Assembly: GCF_945859705.1 (NCBI RefSeq)
Contig: NC_079134.1
Location: forward strand, 33,370,576-33,434,575
Direction of reading: 5' to 3'
From: Episyrphus balteatus
Lineage: Eukaryota; Arthropoda; Insecta; Diptera; Syrphidae
DNA: 64,000 bases
Position 1 is the first letter of the stretch. Each line of letters opens with the position of its first letter. Of the stretch, positions 47,398-60,030 are shown piece after piece. The notes under the pieces were generated by a model, which saw only the letters and a program-made list of their open reading frames with translations, was not told where the DNA came from and searched no databases. Position numbers and translations under genes: made by a program.

Positions 47398-48263
47398 CAC
47401 GGTTAAAAATTCTGTAGTATTTTTTAATACAGCTCTTGTATTAAAGCAATTTTCAATAGAAGAAATATTACATTTTAATACTTCCAAAATATTAAAATTA
47501 TTTTTAATCTTTTTTGTATTAAATTTCAATATTTAAGTATTAAGTTTACTACTTGTAATACAAAAATTATTAGAAAATAATCTCCGTGGGTTAAATTCTA
47601 ATCTTGTATTGAATTTTAATACCGCTGTACTAGATTTAAATATTTTTGTATTACATTTTAATATAAATTGTATTACATTTTAATATAATTGTATTAAAAT
47701 GTAATACAAATTTATTAAAAACTAATATAACAAGTATTAAATGAAAATACAATAATATTAAATTTTAATCAAACGACGCCAGCAGCCAGAAAAAATCCAT
47801 TGTATGAGGTATTTTGCAGATGAATTTTGATCGGCAGTAAGATTTTACATGCCACAGTTTGTGAAACAGATAAACTAGAGAAAATAATATTACCATTATT
47901 ATATTATTTATGATTAGTATTTAATTTTCAGTAATGAATTGAGGAAAAGAATACATTTTATTAATTTTAAATACTTTTGGTATTAAATTGAAATATTTTG
48001 TATAATCTTTTTATAAAATTGTTGTTAGAAATTAATATAAAAAGACTAAATTTTAATATGCAATACTAGTAATTTAATACATTTGGTATTAAATTCTAAT
48101 ATAAACTGTATTATTTTTTAATACAACTATATTAAATTTTAATACATTTTGTATTAAATAAAAATTTTAATACTTGTCATTAATTAAATTTTAATACATT
48201 TCTGGTGTAGACCTATATGTAACCCAAAAAATATTAAAAAATACTCCAGAATTTTTAACCGTG
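47398..48263. mobile_element. TA-target TIR element (866 bp)
   Basis: Ends CACGGTTAAAAATTCTG with near-identical inverted sequence for about 33 bp at the other end, flanked by TA on both sides (47396-47397, 48264-48265). The interior is dense in TTGTATTAAATTTTAATAC-like palindromes. TA duplication and CAC ends fit a non-autonomous Tc1/mariner-type element. Confidence 0.8.
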
Positions 48264-48370
48264 TAGTATGGCCGAAAAAAATACCCTAATTTTGCAATGT
48301 AATAGTGGTCAAAAGTTTTATTAGGGTCTAAGGTTTAATAATATGTAAAAAAAAAATATAATAACGTTCG

Positions 48371-48524
48371 TCTTTGGCTCGCTCAAAGTTTTTTCTTATA
48401 AAGATATATATTTAATATATTTGTTTTTGTATTCAAACGGCGCAATTAAAAAAAAATATATTTAAAAAATCTGTAAAAATTCAAATTTCTTCGATTTCTT
48501 CCTATATTTTGAGCGAGCCAAAGA
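48371..48524. repeat. Inverted repeat with exact 17-bp arms
   Basis: TCTTTGGCTCGCTCAAA (48371-48387) and its exact reverse complement (48508-48524) lie 120 bp apart. Both stand out in GC from the surrounding DNA. Confidence 0.8.
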
Positions 48525-49179
48525 TATTAATTAAAATGAAAATTGTAAACGCAGGATTTATTTTTGATAAGTAATGCAACTTTAAAAAGCTATTACATTT
48601 GAAAATTAAATACTGTAGAATTTTGACGCACCCTACAATGTAGTTTTACAAAAAAAAATTGTTTTTATTTTGATTTTTTTTTTTTGAATTTGTTTTTTTT
48701 TTTATATTCCTAGAGCACTTAACTACCAACCAAAAACTATATTAATTAAAATTGCTTTAGTAATAACGTCTGCAAGGTTTAATTTTCGAGTAGTTTTCGA
48801 GAAAATTGCATTTAATCGTTCTAAGGGGATATTAAAAAAAAAAAACAAGTTTTAGAATTCCATAGAAATAATCTGTAAAATTTGAGATTGTACATTGGCA
48901 GAACAACCCTATTAAGGAAACGTTAACCCATATAATTCCGTTGTGTTGCGTTTGAACAAAAAATCAAAAGCCTTAATTCAAATATCAAATGCGAAAGTGT
49001 GTTTTTTTTAGGAAAATTGTAAAAAAAAAATTTATGCATAACTAAATTTTTATTTCAAAGCTATAATACATCATTTCATAATTTTATATCAATGCAGGTT
49101 TATTAAAAAATAATTCAATAATTCCTAATTTTGATTCTGTTTAAACTTTATCAAATTTGTCAAATTCAACATTTACATA
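48525..49179. other. AT-rich intergenic DNA
   Basis: Nothing recognised. Confidence 0.45.
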
Positions 49180-49739
49180 TAAAATGGTAAAATGGCAAAA
49201 TGGGGGAAACCGACGAAGTTACGAATACCAGAGTTACGGGCGACAGAGTTACGAGCGTCAAAGTTACGCGAAACCGAAGTTACGAAAAACTAGAGTTACG
49301 AATTCTAAAGTTATGTTAAGCTATGACATGTGATTTTTGAGTTGGCAACAATTGCGAGGAACGATATAGAATTATGGAAATACATTTTTTCTCATTGGTC
49401 AGAACTAAATAAGTAAAATTTTGATTGGATAGGTCATCCATATTGCAATTGTCAGGTATTAATTGATAATAAATACTGAAATTCGTTGTCTTTTTAAACT
49501 CAATTATTAAATTTTAATATACATCAACTATAGTTGACAATAGCAATTGGGGTGACAATCTTCTAACGAACCAAAAAAAAAAAACATAAAATTCTGATAG
49601 TTGGGCAGGTAGGTACATAAATATGAAACAAAAGACCTGCCTATATGGCAAATATATAGGTATATTAGAATTCTTTTTATTAGGTGGGGTTTTTGTTTTA
49701 TTTTTAACTTATCCTGTTTCAAATAAATAAACAAGAATA

Positions 49740-50170
49740 CACAGAGAAAAATATGACCCGCTAAAAACTAACAGATTGCCATATTGTTTTACCGTCCATA
49801 TATTTCATAAGGAAATCTTATTAAAATCAACGATTAATAAGGTTTTTTTAAGGAGATTTCTTATTATTTTTATAGAGAAAATCTTATTAAAATTTGACTG
49901 AAAAGTTGATTTTTTTTGAAACTTAGCACTAGAACAAAAATCGCGATCAATATTTTCATGGCAGGTTGGTTCAGGTGGTAAGGTGGGCGACTAATGGTTT
50001 GAAGTCTCCAGTTCGATTCCCAGCCTGGTCATCGTTTTTTTTTATTTTTTTGCAGATTTTAAAACAATAAGGAAAACCCGATTGTTTTAATAAGGTTTCC
50101 TTCTTGGATGAAAACCATAGAGAAATCTTATTGTTTTTATTCTATTTTATGTGGTCTATTTTTCTCTGTG
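49740..50170 (+). mobile_element. TIR element T1b with tRNA-like core (431 bp)
   Basis: Ends CACAGAGAAAAATA in inverted orientation, flanked by TA on both sides (49738-49739, 50171-50172). It aligns end to end with T1a in reverse orientation and shares its tRNA-like middle. It is longer by a segment near 49875-49915. Confidence 0.88.
49961..50028 (+). other. tRNA-like segment inside T1b
   Basis: GGTTCAGGTGGTAAGG (A-box region) and AGTTCGATTCC (B-box) at tRNA spacing, with partial acceptor pairing of CAGGTT and AGCCTG. Nearly identical to the T1a core. Not a canonical tRNA. Confidence 0.62.
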
Positions 50171-50452
50171 TAGGGTTGTTTTTTGCATAAAAAGATTAAA
50201 CCACACCCATTTTCGTTAAAATCTATTAAAATAACCAATGAGAATCGATATTCTCTTATTTATGTTTCCATAATTCCATATCGTTCCTCGCAATTGTTGC
50301 CAACCCAAAAATCACATGTCATAGCTTAACATAACTTTAGAATTCGTAACTCTATTTTTTCGTAACTTCGGTTTCGCGTAACTTTGACGGCCGTAACTCT
50401 GTCGCCCGTAACTCTGTTATTAGTAACTCCGTTACCATCTCGTAAAATGGTA

Positions 50453-50820
50453 TACATCTATTTATGTAAATTTTCATTTGAAATTCATCAAAGCTGATGA
50501 ATTGGTATCGGATCATAGAGTTGCCACTCAAAGAGAATACGAAAAAGCACGTTTTAAAACAATCTATCTGCTATAAACTCCTTTTTTTGAATAGAGTATT
50601 TGCAGGATACATTACTTTTTTTTTATTCTTTTAACTCAAAATTTAAATTGTTTTTTATTATTTTTTTTTAATTTAGGGGTTTTTTTGACTTAAAATTTTA
50701 AAAAATGTTTTAAAAAAAATGTCTTAATTTGCTTGGAGTTAAGAAGTAGTTTTTATTTTTCACATGAGATTAAATTTTTAAAGAGTTTTTTTTCTTTTTA
50801 ATTTTGTTAAGTACATTCGA
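50453..50820. other. AT-rich intergenic DNA
   Basis: Nothing recognised. Confidence 0.45.
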
Positions 50821-52380
50821 AATTCAAGTTAGATACGTACCAAATTGGCAACACTGAACATAATATGTATATCCCTAAAGTACTTTAGGTATACTCTCAA
50901 AATATTGTCGTTATCTTCAACCGCATATATACAATTTCCCTTTTGCCATGAGATGCGAGTTGAGTAACAACCTCGTTGTGTGTGCCAATTGGCATCGACC
51001 GAGAACACATAAAAATCGTACGAAAAAATAAGAATGACAAAAAAACAACAACAACAACAATAAATATCTACAACAATTTGTGCGACGACGACTATGACTA
51101 CGAAGACCAACGACGACGACGCCATCCATGGTCGTCCTTCACTGAAATCGTGTTTAACCGCCAACACCAAAGTACCACTTCTGCATCCCCATACTCTCAT
51201 CTATTTGCCTTACATCTGGCACACACGGATTATATTGCTCCATGGCCGCCAGAAGTAGGATAGAAACAAGGAACCATCAGCTAGATAGATAGATTCGAAC
51301 AAAGGATGATGCGGCACGGACCAAGAACCCACTCTCCCTCCATCTATTTCCATCTTTCCATGCGATGCTCATGTCCATGGTATGCGGCTGTGACACTCGA
51401 GGGCACCCAGCCAATATTAGACGCATCCACATCCTACGCAGGACAACCATGACGACGGCAACGTCGACAACAGGCGCCAGTTGTGTCATATTTACCCACA
51501 ACCATGGCACATCCACCCATCGTTGTCGTCGTCGTCGCCGCTCCTTTATAGCCGCCACGAAATGATGGAACAGATTCCACTCTCTCTCTATCCCCAGCTG
51601 TATGGAAGGAAAAGTTAGGAACACGCACAAGCTTCAACATCATCTGGGTGCAAGTTTACGTAGTATAGAAAAAGCCATGCACAACCGCGCGATGGGGCAT
51701 GTGGAATGGATTGGATGCGAGGCGAGGTTGAACAACGAGATGGGTCATCATGATCTGTGTGGTGGCATGGAGGTCCAAGGAGTTAATCTGGATGATGCTG
51801 TTGGCGCTGCTGTGCTGTGCCCTGGCTAAGTCGTTATAGCTGCTGTTGCGCTGGACTACATATTTGTGTGTATGTGACGACGACCATTCCTTTTCCCGGA
51901 TCTGCATGTGCATGTGCATGTTGCTTGCATTGTAAAATCCCTCATTTGATAAATTCAATTGAAAGGGATTACGATGATGACAACAACAGCAACAAGCAAA
52001 AATAACAACAACAAAATAGCAACTAGCAAACTACTTCTAGAAACATATAAGATTAACCAAGCCTGTGCGGAGGTGGATGCTGTCAGCTTGCCAAACAGTA
52101 TCAACCGCCGCCGCCGAATCCAACCTACGTGCAAATGGACAGTATATTCCTATATGATTCCTCTATATATCCATCCATCGTCTATTTTATCCAGCGCCAG
52201 CAGCCGCCAGCGATAAATTCCTAGTCGCCTAGTGGATCATTTGATACGACAGACGGACAGACGGATGGGTAAGTATTGCTGATGGAGCGATGCGCTAATG
52301 TGCTGTGTTGGTTTCGTAGGTTGGTTCGTTGGTTGGTGTTAGGTTGGCGAAAATATTTTATAACAGATGGGAATTCACAG
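50821..52380. other. GC-richer unique DNA, no gene assigned
   Basis: The most GC-balanced block of the window, with CAA/CGA/GAC trinucleotide runs (51040-51120, 51960-52010). Overlapping ORFs occur on both strands with no domain and no agreed frame. It could hold UTR, lncRNA or enhancer sequence of a neighbouring gene. Confidence 0.4.
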
Positions 52381-54330
52381 TGGGGTCGAAATAGCAGTTA
52401 GACTTTTTAAGGGGGTTAGGGTTATTGTAAATGATTACATTAAGACCCCTCTTCCTCTGATGTCTCCAGCTAAGCTTGCAAAGACATGGTTGTGGTTTAC
52501 TGGTGTATCAATTGAACCACTTTCTTCATCCGTATCTTAAGTTGAAGATTTTTCTAGCCGGAACATTGGTGTTCTTGTGCTTTAATCGACCTTGCCTTCC
52601 ATCTCGTTTAATGTTTATTGAGGTTGGATTAGGTTGGTGATCTTTTAAAAACCTAAAATCACCCGTGAGTGTTTCTGTTCAGTAAGACAGAAATTGTAAA
52701 ATGGTGCAATTCTGGCCTTGAAACCTACTGGCAATTTTTTGCACCGTTATTAACGGTTCCTGTCATAGAACTTTTTTTTTTTTTGGATTTATGAATTTTT
52801 CGTAAAAGTTACACAAAAGTTTTTTAAAATTTTCAAAAAACACACTTTTGGATTTTAAAAAAATATTTTGATTTTTACGAGGTTGGTAAATTGACAGAAA
52901 GTTAAGCTAATTATCAGGAATATTTTATGGACTATATTCAATCAAGTTAGAATTCTTAGTCGAATAAAAAAACATTTGAGGCGCAGTGCCCTCGACAATG
53001 GATTTACTTTTTCTAATTTATAAATTAAAAAAGGTCACTGTGGTGTATACGTACTATTTTTTTTTTCTTTTTTGAGGTGAATAAAAATTATAATATTTCT
53101 ATAATTTTCCTACCTTAGGGTAGAATAGCGATCCTCAACTAACTTTGGGCAAACAAAAACCACAGTGCAAAACCAAGAATGTTTACATTTTTACACTGAA
53201 TAAAAAATAAATTAATTTTTGTGATTTTTGAGGTGAAAAAATGAAAATAGTTCCATTATAATGGTGATTAACAGTGGTTTTATTGTATGCATTCGTTATT
53301 TAAAATAACTTCTGTATAATTTCTACCATAAAACCACTTAATGCAAGAAATATTTGCAAATTTAGAAAATATTAAAACAAATATTAAATCTACACTAGCC
53401 CAAAAAATTAAGGGAACAAAAAAAATCGTGATTTTTTTAGTGATTTTCGATAGGCTGTATCTCAGTAAAAAATGATTGCATCATGACAAAATAAAAAGCA
53501 TGTGAAAGCTCTATTCTTCTAGTTTTAGGAATTAATGTTTAAATATTTTCTTTCTAAGGGTAAAAAAGCTAAATTGTTTGAACTGTTCAAAAACCAAAAT
53601 TTTCCAATTTTTTTTTGTTTTTACTTTTCTCCTAAAAAAGTGGGAAAATTTTTTCTGATAAAATGATTATTATTTTTAGAAAGGTTATTTATTTGGCTTT
53701 AAGATTCATTTTGTTTCAAACTTCTACGATTTTTTTAGACTGCAATATCAGTCATCAAACCAAAAACCATACTTTTAACTTTGACTATCAATATCTCAAC
53801 AACGGATCGTTGTACAAAATATTCCAGGACACATTTAAAAACTTCATTCAATTCTCTACAAAGAAATTAAGTTTGCTTTGTTAAACAAAATGGTTTCTTA
53901 TTTTTGAGATTTATTTAGAAAAGCTATCAAAATAGGCATTTTTACGTTTTTTTATAAAATTTACCGCTATTTTATTTCTATGGGTGATAAGATTAAACTG
54001 AGGCTTAATTATTGAAGCTCAATATACTTGAAATTAGTATGCAAAGTTTCGGATTTATTCATCAAGCAGTTTTTCTGTTGTGAGGGTTTGAACTTTTGAG
54101 ATGGAATAAAACACCATATTTCTGCAGGTCTAAATGACTTACTTCTTGTAACTTTTTTATGAGCAAAATCAAATTCTTTTGAGTTTATTTGAACATTTTA
54201 TTGATAAATATCGTTTAAATTTAAGAAAAAAAGTATTTTCTTTTTTTTTGTGACATGTTCAATATCTATCAATCTTTATATCAATATCTATCAAAGGATA
54301 AAAATAGACTATATTAGTAAAAACATGAAA
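52381..54330. other. AT-rich intergenic DNA with an R2 fragment
   Basis: ATTAACGGTTCCTGTCATAGAAC at 52748-52770 matches the inverted R2 core. Otherwise nothing recognised. Confidence 0.45.
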
Positions 54331-54334
54331 AATG

Positions 54335-54950
54335 TCATTTTTTTTAATGTGAAAACTTCTTTAGTATCGTAGTGATTTGAAACAAGATGAAACGAAAAAG
54401 CAACAGGAAAAATCAATTGATTATGACTTTTTTGTTGTTATAGATAGATAAATAAAAGATAGGTAATTAAATAAACTATAATTGTGCAAAATTTCAATTA
54501 ATTTCATATTCAAAATTATGAGATAACCGTAAAAAGATGTTCTTTTTCTAAGAACGATGTATCTTTTGATATAGAGGACATACAAATTGTATATATCTTT
54601 AATATGCATGCTGATAATATTTCCTTTCAGTTACATAATCTTAAATTCAAAAGCTTAAAAAATACTTCAAAACACCTGTGGAGAAGGAGATCTGTTGCCG
54701 ATCACAAGCCACCAGTGTAATAAGCAATGTAATCTCAGTTTGAAATGTCGACATGGTTGGCTTTAAAAATGTCTAACTTTTTTTTGAAGGCATGGTAGAA
54801 ATATGCTTGAAGCGTCATACAAAAGGTGAAATAATAAGCTTTCAGATGATATAAAATTTATTGTAGGTTGTCATAAAAAAAATATGAAAAAAAGGTAGAT
54901 TTTGTAGAATTGCACACATGATTTTTTTTCTTTTTCGAATAATTTGTCTT
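54335..54950 (+). repeat. Dispersed repeat family R1, copy e
   Basis: Shares with R1b the AACTTCTTTAGTATCGTAGTG start (10575, 54353), CAAAACACCTGTGGAG (54668), a GAAATAATAAGCTTTCAGA unit (54827) and TTGCACACATGATTTTTT (54910). Confidence 0.7.
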
Positions 54951-56316
54951 AAGATTTTTACAATATTTTAAATTTAAACATTTTTAAAAGGATACATATC
55001 GAAAAGAAATTTAATTATTTACAAAAAGTTAATACGTAAAAATGTTCAAATTCGTCTTCCTTTTCAAGTTATAGACAAAAACACAAAAAGTTACAAAAAG
55101 AGTCGAAAATATTCATAGTTAAAAAAATATCATATCCTTATAACATATCCATAGATTTTGAAGAAAATGATCTTTTTATCTGTGCCAGAGAGTGCGGAAG
55201 GTTTTATTTCATTAAGAAATTTTTTTTTTGGCAAAAAATTCCTTTGAAAAAATCGATTTTTTTCAATGTTTTGATACATTGCACTTTTTCAAGTCAAGTG
55301 ACCCTAAAGAGTTATTTCAGTGTTGGTTGTTTATTTATTCAGCTTTTAGGTGTCGTCGGTTTTTCTGTTCAGATTGATCGTTTATAACTCAAGATATAGC
55401 CCGAATAGTAAGTATGATGGGAAAAATAACGACAAAAAACTTTGAAAAATTGTATTTTGAAAACGTATCCATCGTAATTTTTTGTTTATATATTAATTTC
55501 AAAAACCGAGAGATCATTTGTTAAAGACCTCAGAAGAATTAGATTATAAGTAAGAGTTCACGAAATAATTTGACCTAACTGGAACCCAAAAATAATGACC
55601 CCGACAGAAAAGAGAGCCTCCCTACTAACAATTTTGCTTCTATAATGCTTTACTGAAGCAACAATTGCATCTGTAAAGCTTTTTTTTCATCATGACTTTG
55701 ATGCTCTAGAAGGCTTTGTGAATTCTCCGGTAGCGGAAATACCCCTGAAAAATATTTTTAATCTTCAGTAATACAAAAGTTACGTTACGTTACCTTACGT
55801 TACTTTTCATTACGTAACGTGATGTAATGTAACGGAAAAATTTTATATTAATTTCTTTCAATTTCATTTACCTATAAGAACTGATACCCACCCCACTGTT
55901 CATTATCATTACTGTGGTTGCTTAAAAAGATCATTTCCATTTAACACCGGCCCAGCCGTCCACCAGAGCAACTGTCCATTGCTGCCATCGCCTGACTGAG
56001 AAACTAAAAGAAGATAACTATTACCTTCATCTCTGGTGTATATACTCTAGTTTACTGCATCTCTGTGATGGGCGAGCACACTGTCTTTTGCTATTTTGCA
56101 GCATCACCAGCAGGCATTAACCGGCGCTGTGCGGCGGAATGTGGAATGTATTTTCAAGACCTACGTATGAACTAATAATTTATTACGTGCCATGGATTCG
56201 CCCTTCTCTATACCAACCAACAAGCACGGAAAGGATTAATAGAATCCAGTGGGATGTGGAGAGTAGTATATATTCCTACACACAAAGATGACTCTGTGGA
56301 GGATTGGACTTGAAGT
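54951..56316. other. Intergenic DNA; short TTACG repeat
   Basis: A 56-bp run of imperfect ACGTT/TTACG units at 55779-55834 includes the palindrome TTACGTAA. From about 55870 the sequence is more GC-balanced. No gene recognised. Confidence 0.5.
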
Positions 56317-56324
56317 ACCAAACC

Positions 56325-58304
56325 CAGGGGCGGATCCAGGATTTTTTTCTGGGGGGGGCACAAGGGACGGATTGGCAAAAAAACAGCAATAACAGTTAGA
56401 AATAAAGTGAAGTACCATACGACTGACTAACAAGCAGAAAATTTTAACGACCCACAGTGGTCTAAAACCTGGCCAAAAATATTTAGGCACATTTCCCACA
56501 TCAAATAGGTACCAAATGGCCAAAAAGTTATTCGGAAGGAAAAATTTTCATTTTCTTGTTACAGTAAAAGCCACTTAAGTGCTAACCCTCTTACTCCTGG
56601 ATTAGCCGGAAGAAAAAAAATATAAAAAATCAGAAAATGCACGTACAATTCTTTATTTAATTTTTTGACTTAAGTTGTTTCACCAAATAGTTTTTGAGAA
56701 ATTAAGTTTTAAAGATGAAATTTTGAAAAAATAATGTTAACGTTTTTTAATTGATTTTGTATAAAATTTTGCAATATTATGGACATAATTATACCATAAG
56801 TTAATGACCTAGTAGTTTTTAGTCAAATACTAAAGACTTCATTCTAATAAATATTAAAGTTCCTAAGAATAACAAAAAAAACTGAATCATACTTTTTTGC
56901 CGGGAAACCCAGTTTTGTTTTTTTTTATTTGCATTAACCTTTTGTAACCCAAGGTCGTAAATTTAAAAATTAATAAGTCAATCGATTGGCCTTTATCTTT
57001 AATAAAAAAACGTATTTTTTAAAAATTCAATAAAGTCATTATTTACTTAGTTATTTCGATATTTTGGGAGTAAAAAAAAAGTTTAAATAATTTATTTTTA
57101 TATAAAAATGCAAAAATTCAAGCAAAAAACTATCTAATATTAATTTTTAGGCACTTTCCTAAAATCCAAAAATAAAACCCCGGGGGTTTACTAACAAAAA
57201 CTATTTTTTTTCTGAATTTCGTAGTTTTTACACAAATTTGCTTATTTTCAAAAAAAGCCCAACTTTCAACATTAACTGTCAATTAAAAACTATTGGTGTT
57301 ATTTATTAGAAATTTGAAGTACTATTTCGATAAAGCAATTCTTAAAGATTATAATATTAGAAGCTTCAAAAGAAAAAAAAAATAGTTTGTAGAGCTTTTA
57401 TGCAATCTTTTTCGGTTTGTTACAGAAATGTCACATGGGGCTACAAGGGGTTAAATTGTTTTATACCTCAAGAATATTGTGTTCAAATTGTAGGTCTCTT
57501 GGAGCCAAATTGACCAAGTTATGAGTATTTTAATACTTCCCTTAGGAACGTTTTAGTCTTTTAGTCCAGAGTTCAAAACTTTAAATCGTTATCCCCACAA
57601 CTAATGTTTTCAACGCCGGTGCTCCTCATAACTTCAAAACTACTGCACCGATTTTTTTGAAATTTGGAACACTATTTTTTTTACATATTTTTAGAGATAT
57701 CCCTGGAGAAATTTTCTCAATAAAATAATATTTATAAAAATCTATAAGTAAGGGTCGCTTTTGAGGAGTTTTTTTTTCAAGGGGTCTTTATTTTCGGGTT
57801 GCAAACTTGGGCAAACATATCCAGCAGTTCTATAATATATAGTTTATGCAATTTTGTGACGTGTTCCGCTATTTTAAAAACACTAATGTTAAAAAAAAAA
57901 ACAACGAAAAAAGTGCAAATTTTTTGACCCCTCTGTATGAAAAAGTAGAGTTGCATATACAATTATTTTTTTTATATCATTCAATGTCATTCGATGTCCA
58001 TATCAAAATTTTTCACCAAAATCACTTTGAAAATTCACTTTTTTTTAAATCGAAAAAAAAAAAAATTCGTGTGTACCCAACAAATAGCCGTTTATTTATT
58101 TGTGAGGTGGAGCTATTCATGGGAAAGGAATGCAACAATCAACAAAATTCGCATTTTCAGCCAGAAATAGACAAGAGTTTCACTTAAGTTCTTTCTGTTA
58201 TTATTCATATATTTTTAAAACTCTTATAGTTTGATTTCCTTTAAGTATGAACTTTAAGTTCTGGGGGGGGCACGTGCCCCCGTGCCCCCCTGGATCCGCC
58301 TATG
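56325..58304. mobile_element. hAT-type non-autonomous element (1980 bp)
   Basis: Ends CAGGGGCGGATCCAGG and, on the other strand, CATAGGCGGATCCAGG, flanked by a perfect 8-bp duplication ACCAAACC (56317-56324 and 58305-58312). Runs of G just inside both ends. The AT-rich interior has no transposase ORF. Confidence 0.9.
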
Positions 58305-58312
58305 ACCAAACC

Positions 58313-59170
58313 TATACCTATAACTGTGGTGGATGTTGAAGCAGGATATTTGTCTAGTCAACGGAATCATTGATTCATCATCATTAACGGAACCAGTTTG
58401 GCCAGAATGAAATGTAAAGTTGTTTGTGTGTGCTTCGGTCTGGTGTCGCTCTGTGAGATGTGATATGAGAGTGGGTGGGTGGATGAGCTAGAAATTTTAC
58501 CAGATCCACTATCGGTTTATCCATCCATCCGTCCATCCATCCATCGGATGATGACGACGACAGAGACGACGTCCAAGTGGTTATCATGGTCATAGGGAGC
58601 CCTGTTGATGGTCGGTCGTTGGTCGCCCATGAGCTTGACTATTGCCCAGCGCCAGCGGTGCTTAAGGTGTGAGATGGAACTCCTACAAGCTGCAAACTTT
58701 AATGTTTATTTATTGCAGATCTTTATCTCGGTTTAATACATTTGACCGTGACTACGACTACGACTAAGAAGACGGTATACGTGGACGAAATAGACGTTGG
58801 AATTATACTTTGACTAGCCAGCCGTGGCTTGTCTGACGAGTCTATCTTCTCTATCCGGGTTCGAGATGAGTCTCAGGTGGCGCAAATACCAGCTCCCAGA
58901 CCAACCCATAAACAAAAGACCAGACAGTAAATTTATTAAATTGCTGGAAATACCAGGTGTCGTCTTCGTCTTCGTCTTCGGACTCAAACTCGAACTTGAC
59001 TTAGGGATGAGTCTTCAGTTCAGATGCTGGATTGACTGGTTGCAGAAGCATCATCATTCACAGGTGTGTGGGGGCGGAATAATGAATTGATTGTGGTAGG
59101 TATCGATATCTCGATTGATTTGATTGGAATAAATAAATAATTGAGTGTTGCTGGCGCGCGGTGACAATTT
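58313..59170. other. GC-richer unique DNA, no gene assigned
   Basis: Balanced composition, short CATC repeats near 58521 and CGACTA repeats near 58750. The ORFs at 58384-58593 and 58824-59090 show no domain. Confidence 0.4.
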
Positions 59171-60030
59171 TTGTGCCAATTTCTATTTGTTATGTCAAGT
59201 TTTTGATTATTTTTTTTTTGAAAATTTGCATTTTTAGAGGACTTTGGAATTTTTCTTGGGTGTTGTTTGGTTATTTATATTTTTGTTATAAATTATTGCA
59301 CAAGTTATAATAAGTTTTGATTTTTTATTGATTTAAAAATGAGACTTGATAATGAGATGAGAGCGTTAGTTTAATGTGTTTAATGTTAATTGATTCATAG
59401 CGAATGAACGAATTTTTGATTCGCATGCGAAGGTGTTTTAACAAAAGATTAAGTATATTGTTGATTTTAGTTTTGTTTGATATTTGACACCACCTACAGA
59501 CATTTTTTGGTGATAATTGAATTTCAATTCAAATCAAGTCAAACACGTGTTATTGAGGTTGGATTTTTGTTTTTTTTTTTCTTTAGATTTTGTTTAGCGG
59601 TTTTGAATAAAGGAATTTTTGTTGGAACATTGATGTGAAAATAGGTTCCTGGTTTTAAATATATATATATATATAAAAAACAAGACTATCCACCTACCCA
59701 TTTGTAAATAATTTCGATTAATTCTGTCTTTATTTTGAACTTTGTCAACAACTTTTTTCATCCATTAGAAATTTCTTTTTACAAAATCTTTCTTTAAGAT
59801 TTCTGTTTTTTTAAAATTCTGCTTTTCTATTTAACAAAGTCCTGCAAGAATTGAAAATAGAATCTAGAAAATGTTAAAAAGTGCGCTTTTTAGAATTTTG
59901 ACTGGCTCTCGCCAGCAATTCGCTTTCTCTGGAGGAAAAATTTAAATTTTTTGAGGAACAAAATTAACAATAATTGTCATTTCTTGTATGAGATCCAAAT
60001 TTGAAACTAAAAAAATAGAAATATATTTTT
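59171..60030. other. AT-rich intergenic DNA with a short (TA)n and an FB1-like remnant
   Basis: (TA)n at 59658-59675. At 59800-59905, TTCTGTTTTTTTAAAATTCTGC and a GAAAATGTTAAAAAGTGCGC hairpin resemble the FB1 subrepeats and hairpin. Confidence 0.5.

Larger units (their letters stand above)
49190..50442. mobile_element. Foldback-type element FB2 with AGAGTTACG subrepeats
   Basis: Arms of about 200-220 bp (to about 49410, and from about 50230) each carry seven or eight units of 14-16 bp built on AGAGTTACGNNNNNC, then share GCTATGACATGTGATTTTTG and GGCAACAATTGCGAGGAACG. The flanks TAAAATGGTA at 49180-49189 and 50443-50452 match over 10 bp as a target duplication. A T1 element (49740-50170) is nested inside. 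No ORF. Confidence 0.87.

Noticed and set aside
49961..50028. Functional tRNA gene
   Set aside because: The anticodon arm is irregular and acceptor pairing is incomplete; it sits inside a repeated TIR element, so it is recorded as tRNA-like only.
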